From contig JADANN010000335.1 of NCBI GenBank assembly GCA_018806985.1, positions 1,116,001-1,180,000 of the forward strand: a stretch of 64,000 nucleotides of DNA, given 5' to 3'. Shown here piece by piece: positions 40,801-46,800 of the stretch. Positions within the stretch are counted from its first letter, which is position 1. Every line of letters starts with the position of its first letter. The notes beneath the pieces are model-generated. The model was not told the origin of the DNA and ran no database searches. It worked only from the letters and a program-made list of their open reading frames with translations. Both the position numbers and the translations under genes were made by a program. The stretch comes from Angiostrongylus vasorum. Its lineage: Eukaryota; Nematoda; Chromadorea; Rhabditida; Metastrongylidae.

Positions 40801-43800
40801 GGACCAGCATCGTGCGGTGGTGAGCGCGTTACTCCAGTGGAGCACCGCTCGAAGGAGGTAAACTCAGATGCCGGCGACATTCTATACAGGACCGTTGTTG
40901 TTGACAATGACTGTCCGTCGATAATGGCTTGGTTTTCAACGGAGAGAAAGTACCTTGATCAGTCCCAAATAAAAGTTGGTTATGAATGTTATTCATTTCC
41001 TATTTATTATGGGCTAGCTAGGGGGTGCGTGTGGCGCAGTGGTTGGAGGCGCCCTGTAACACACACGTGGGATCGATGCCCGCGTCCATGGCCAACCAAG
41101 CCTTCCATTCCTCCAGGGTCGGCAAATTGGATTAGAACTTGTCTGGGAGGATAGCAGCACTGACTCGAACTCGAAACATCGGCAGGCCACCGCGACTCAT
41201 CGTAAAGGCCAGATATGCATTCAATCACCTCCAAACGATGCTTGAAGTCGAATGCGTGGCGCATCTCTCAGAGATTGATCAACGCCGAGAGCTTTATCCT
41301 TTTTCATTTATGTGCTGGCTAATTTAAAACCGATTGCTGCAGGACGGATTGTCCATCAGAGAACAAATCGTTATCAACGGACAACCTTTATCAACAACAA
41401 TAGTACTGTATAAAAGAGCGCTGCTGGATGAGGTGGCCTCATTCGAACGGTGCTCCACTGAAGAAGATTCGACTCGATACGACTGTAAAGACAACGCATC
41501 GGGAAGGCGAACGAGTGCGGACCATCGACTCGGGCCGTCGGCTCTGAGGAATACGAATACATCGAAACGTTAGCCGAAGAAAGGTTTGGTAACAACCTCG
41601 TGTTAGATTATCAGTGAAAGAATGTGGATAATACACTAAGTTGTTATGTCAGTAGGCACAGTAATTTATTGCATAGGTCTGATACGCATTCAATCTGCTC
41701 TAGGATCCATGTTGCAGCTCAAGGTATGGCGTATCCCTCAAAAATTAGAGGCTCTTCCAATAAGGCTTTCAGTGTTTTACTGTTCCAGGCAATAATAGCT
41801 CTGGTTGGAGTTGTCGTGGCATGAATCTACTCTTTGCCACTTTTTAAGCTGAAATGCCCTTCTTCTTTTGGGTGATCCTTCCTGAACGAGTGATCTCTTG
41901 GATACTATAGAGAACGTTATGTGTTGAAAGAGAAATCTTAAAATGATCATTGCTCAACTCGATGTAGGCAACGCAAAATCATTATTTTACTCTAAATTTA
42001 AGTATAATTGTCTTCAAGAAGAAGAAAACCTAATTATTTTGGATTCATTTAGGTCTTCAAATCTTATAGACCATGTTTTCCACATATTGGAGCAACACGC
42101 TTCAAATCTGGAGAATGAAGTGAAGAATTTACCACTTATCCTTCTTTCTCTTGTGCAGAGTCTTGAAAAGAAAATATCAAATCCAATCATTCTATTAAGC
42201 TTCAGCGAATTGATGACCTCAGCGTGAAGGACCATTTTTCAGATTGAAGCTCGAATGCAACAACTCATCGAAGAGAAGAAAAGAAGCGACATTCTACTTT
42301 ATCGAATGCTACCAAAGTTTGTTAGCCTCTTCATTTTCCTCATTTTTTGACTGAAAAAAAACTAGAAATCCTATTCCCAAGAAATTATTTCAACACTGTT
42401 CGGTTTTTTTAACTTATTATTTACTGCCTATTCTTTTTTTTAACAGCAGTGCATGTATTGCGAAATATAACTTTAATCATGCTGATTGCAAAACTCCGGA
42501 CCGCAGGTGTCTACGGTGGGGAACGAACGCGCTATTGTCCTTTCCGGGGAGTAGCGCGCTCACCACCACACCATGCTGCTCCTTCTGTTTCGCCTGTCTC
42601 TCAGCTAGTTCTATTGATCTTTTGCCATCAGCAATCACCCGTCAGCGGGATTGATCTGGGGGAGCCCAAATCGGCAACGAATTCAGTTAAGCTGAAGCTG
42701 CAGTTATAATCACAATTTTTAACTTATTATTTACTGCCTATTCTTTTTTTTAACAGCAGTGTATGTATTGCGAAATATAACTTTAATCATGCTGATTGCA
42801 AAACTCCGGACCGCAGGTGTTACGGTGGGGAACGAACGCGCTATTGTCCTTTGCGGGGAGTATAACGCGTTCGTTCCCCCACCGTAGACACTCTGCGGTC
42901 CGGAGTTTTGCAAATATCTCAGCAACATTGTGATTATATTTCAACACTGTTTAGAATGAGCAAGATCAAAATTTGTTTTTCGAATAGTAAGCTTATAACT
43001 TTCTAAGCTTTTTGATGGAAAGTAGACTAAAAGATTTCTTTGCAATGAAACGTGAGAAGTCATTGCAAAACGAAGCTGAATCCAACATCACAGCATATGA
43101 AGCAGTTCAGTTTCCTTTTTTTAACCTATACTGGTCCAGTACTGGAATCTTAAACATTCGAAAACTCATTTTATACATGAAGAGACTTAAGACAGGTGGC
43201 AGAGAAGCTCAAGTTGGGTCAAACAGTGGAGCCGGAGGTGTTCGAGTGCGCAACACTGTTCTTTTCCGATGTAGTGTCTTTCACAAGTCTTGCCAGTAGA
43301 TGCACACCGTTGCAGGTAAGTCGTCAACGAAGAGCTAAGTCGAATGAACTATTTAATAGCAAATCTCTAATCATTACCAGGTGATCAACTTCTTGAATGA
43401 TCTCTACACTGTGTTTGACACAATCATCGAGGTGCACGACGTTTACAAGGTTTTTACATTGAGTTGCTTTGAAGGGACTTTTTAAAATTTTGTTCCACGT
43501 AGCCCAACATTGACATCTCTGCATTTCTGCATTTGATTCACTTTCTCATATCCATCATCCACGAATATCATGGAGCTATGTGTACATGGACCGCAGCTTG
43601 AAGATTTTTCTCCCTCTTTATGAATTTTGTTGGGTACTGGTCGAGCCAATTCTACTTGGAATCCTACAACTGCTCTAATAGGGCATTTCCTCATGGAGCG
43701 AATGCAGTGAGCTGAGCCAGGGCAAGTCTAAGCTTGGTGCCAGTTTCCTGACCTGCGAAGAATGGTGTTTGAGTGGACACGGGTGAGATTGAAAAAGCAT

Positions 43801-46800
43801 CCTGGTCTTGATGAAACGCCACCATAAATGCTTATGCTAACCGCCTTCTTAACAGACTTTACGGAAATTTCGAAAAGTATTTTTCAGAACTCTATCAATT
43901 GCAAAGCGAGTCGATGGTTTATATCATTTTTAGAATGTATTTCATCATCAAATTTTCTAAACTGCAGTTGCAGGTAGTGAAATAGGGAAGAATATAAACG
44001 GCTAGATTGCTGTACTTCTCAGCCAAAATCGGTAATCACTTCGGAACAATGATGCTGAGACATTTGCAGAACTCCAGACCGCAGATTTCTGCTGTAGGAA
44101 CGAGAGCGCTATTGCCTTTTACGGGGGTTAACGCGTTCACCACGTCACCATGCGGGTCCTTTGTTTCGGCTTTCTCTCAGCTAGTTTTCTGTCTACCAGT
44201 GCCATCAACAATCGCCAGTCAACAGGCCTGATCTCGGGAGCCCACATCTGCATTGAATCTGCATGGAGCCGCATGGTGTGATGGTGAACGCGTTAACCCT
44301 CGGAAAGGGTAATTGCGCGTTTGTTCCCAACCGCAGCCACCTACTGTTCGGAGTTTTTGCAATTATCTCAGCATTATTCTGAATATTTCACACATAATAC
44401 CCCGCCATGAAGAAGTATAGTAGGCACTTAATAAAAAAGTTAATAGATCGGAATAATTTTTATAACGTGGGATCGCGCTAGAGGAGAACACTGCCCCGTC
44501 TGGAACATTATTTTTTGCATGAAGTTGGTATTTTTGCATGAAGTTGGCTGTTTCCAAAGTCAAACATCGTAGATACGATCCTACTGTTTGCAGAAGTTAT
44601 GGCTAAACAATCTTCTCAAGTCCTCTATCTAAACCAGTCTTCCTAAATAAGCAAGAGTAACAATAGTCGTTGAATCCTAGTTTCAATTCATGTGACACAA
44701 CTTCTTTGCAGCTAATGAAACCTTTATGGTTGACGTGAAGGATGCATCCGTCTAACGAAACCACAAACTCTATCGGAAAGTCATTCCTGTGCAAAAAAAA
44801 TGAAACAGTTTGCAGATTTGTACGATGTAATTCCTCAAAAGCACTGATGCGAAATCCATGTCAACTATTACAAACTGATAGTCAAGACTAATAATTTCCA
44901 GACATGATTGAGCTAGCTCGAAGTTGGTATAAAAGTTTTATTCGGCTAACATTTCGGCGGTTTCGCCTTCCTTAAAACCGTATTGATCAGAATTGGTGGT
45001 CCACAGCTGGTTGCTTTCTCATCGAGTCGAATCCAGTGGACCCGAAGAATAAAGTTCCTTATTCGAGCGATACTCCACTCCACTGGTTTCGACTCGATGC
45101 GACAACGAACAGCGACTCGGATCAATGTGTTTTCAAGAAGGCAAAATCGTCGAAACGTTAGCCGACTGAAACTTATATCAAATTCGTGTTAGTTCAGTCT
45201 TATGAAAAGTTACTGATTATTGTTGCTGAGGTTTAATGAAAGTCGGTTTTAAGGCGATAGTCAAGGCTGTTCAGATAGATCCCGATGGCCATCGACAGAA
45301 AATCAAATCTCGTCACCAATGGCGAATGGTAACGCTACTTTTAGGGTCGCTCGATATTGTTTCGCTATCAGTGAAATATGGCTTTGTGAGAATTCTTGAT
45401 CTTTGATAGGCGATAGAGGAACTGGGGCGTTTGAATCGTCGACACGCCGTAGAATTTTCAGCAAAGTTGTTGTTGGACGTAGTACTGTTACCCACTAAGA
45501 TTTTGCAGAGAGTCCTTGCAGGAGTTTCTAATAGAGGATACGGTGAAAAGATGGCTACCCAATTTGAGCAGTGATTGTGCGATTCACACTGGAGAGAGCG
45601 CCTTGTCTACTCGTCAGCCAGAAGCTTCGAGAACATCCCAATCTATTTTAATGCACGATCACGCACCCCATTCCTTCTAACGAATTCTTACAGAATTATA
45701 GAGGGAGTTTGAAAACATTATCTTTAACTCAAGACTATGTTTTTCTACAAACCAAGAAGAAATTAACCTGCTGCAGGTGGAGACGATTGGTGATGGCTAC
45801 TTGTGCGCATCAGGTCTGCCGCAGCGTAATGGCAACCAGCATGCGGTTGAAATTGCTGAAATGTCGTTCGAACTGCTACGGGCTATCAAGGAATTCCGCA
45901 TTGCACATCTACCTAATGAAAGAGTCAACATTCGAGTTGGAATTCATATCGGTTACTAGTTTAGATATTATTTTTTGCATCGTAACAAATTATTTTTTTA
46001 GAAATAATATTGTAATCCAGACCTATCCAGGGTCAGATGTCGGGTTTTCTCTGTTGTTTGAGAAGAGCTTGATTGTTTTAGACTTCATATCCCAACATAA
46101 AATGTAACTGAGGTGTTACATAAAAAAATTTATCCAAACCCCACAAAGAAGCAACGGATCGGCGTTGATCAATCCCTGAGTGATGTGCCATGCATTCGAC
46201 TTCATTAAGCATCGTTTGGAGGTGATTCAATGCTTATCTGGCTTTTATAATGACTGGCTGTGGCCTAGCGATGTGTCGGGCTAGTGCTGCTATCCTACCA
46301 GACAAGTGTGGTACCAATTTCCCGACCCCGGAGGGATGGAAGGTTGGTGAGCCGTGGGCGCGGGGATAAATTCCAATTTGGTGAGCCGTGGGCGCCTGGA
46401 TCAATTCAATTTGGTGAGCCGTGGGCGCCTGGATCAATTCCAATTTGGTGAGCCGTGGGCGCAGGGATCAATTCCAAGTGTGTGTTGCAGTGCAAGACGC
46501 CTCCGACCACTGCACCACACGCGCCCTTTTTGCTGCTATGTATATGCCACTTTTATTCATAAAAATCCCGAACTTATGATGATAAAGCCATTGTGGGATT
46601 CTCTATTTAAGTATGCAGTTCATAAACGTATCTAAATTTTCCTTCCTACTTTAGAAGTGAGTTTGCGCGGAAAATGTTGCTGTGATGTAAAGATCGCAGA
46701 AAGAATGATTCCATTCTGATTCCATTCATGTTTCGGTCTTCTGCTGTAAACCTCCTTATATAATAAATTTTTATGGAGATCTTTCTTGTTTTGAAGATTA

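Noticed and set aside
42014..42235. - strand ORF opposite cyclase exon 24
   Set aside because: The + strand codes the conserved NLIDHVF...QHASNLE segment; the - strand is a shadow.
45127..45166. Hammerhead-like motifs as coding sequence (in-frame KAKSSKR-type translations)
   Set aside because: The motif occurs in all frames and both orientations with different translations, so the RNA or DNA sequence, not a peptide, is what is shared.
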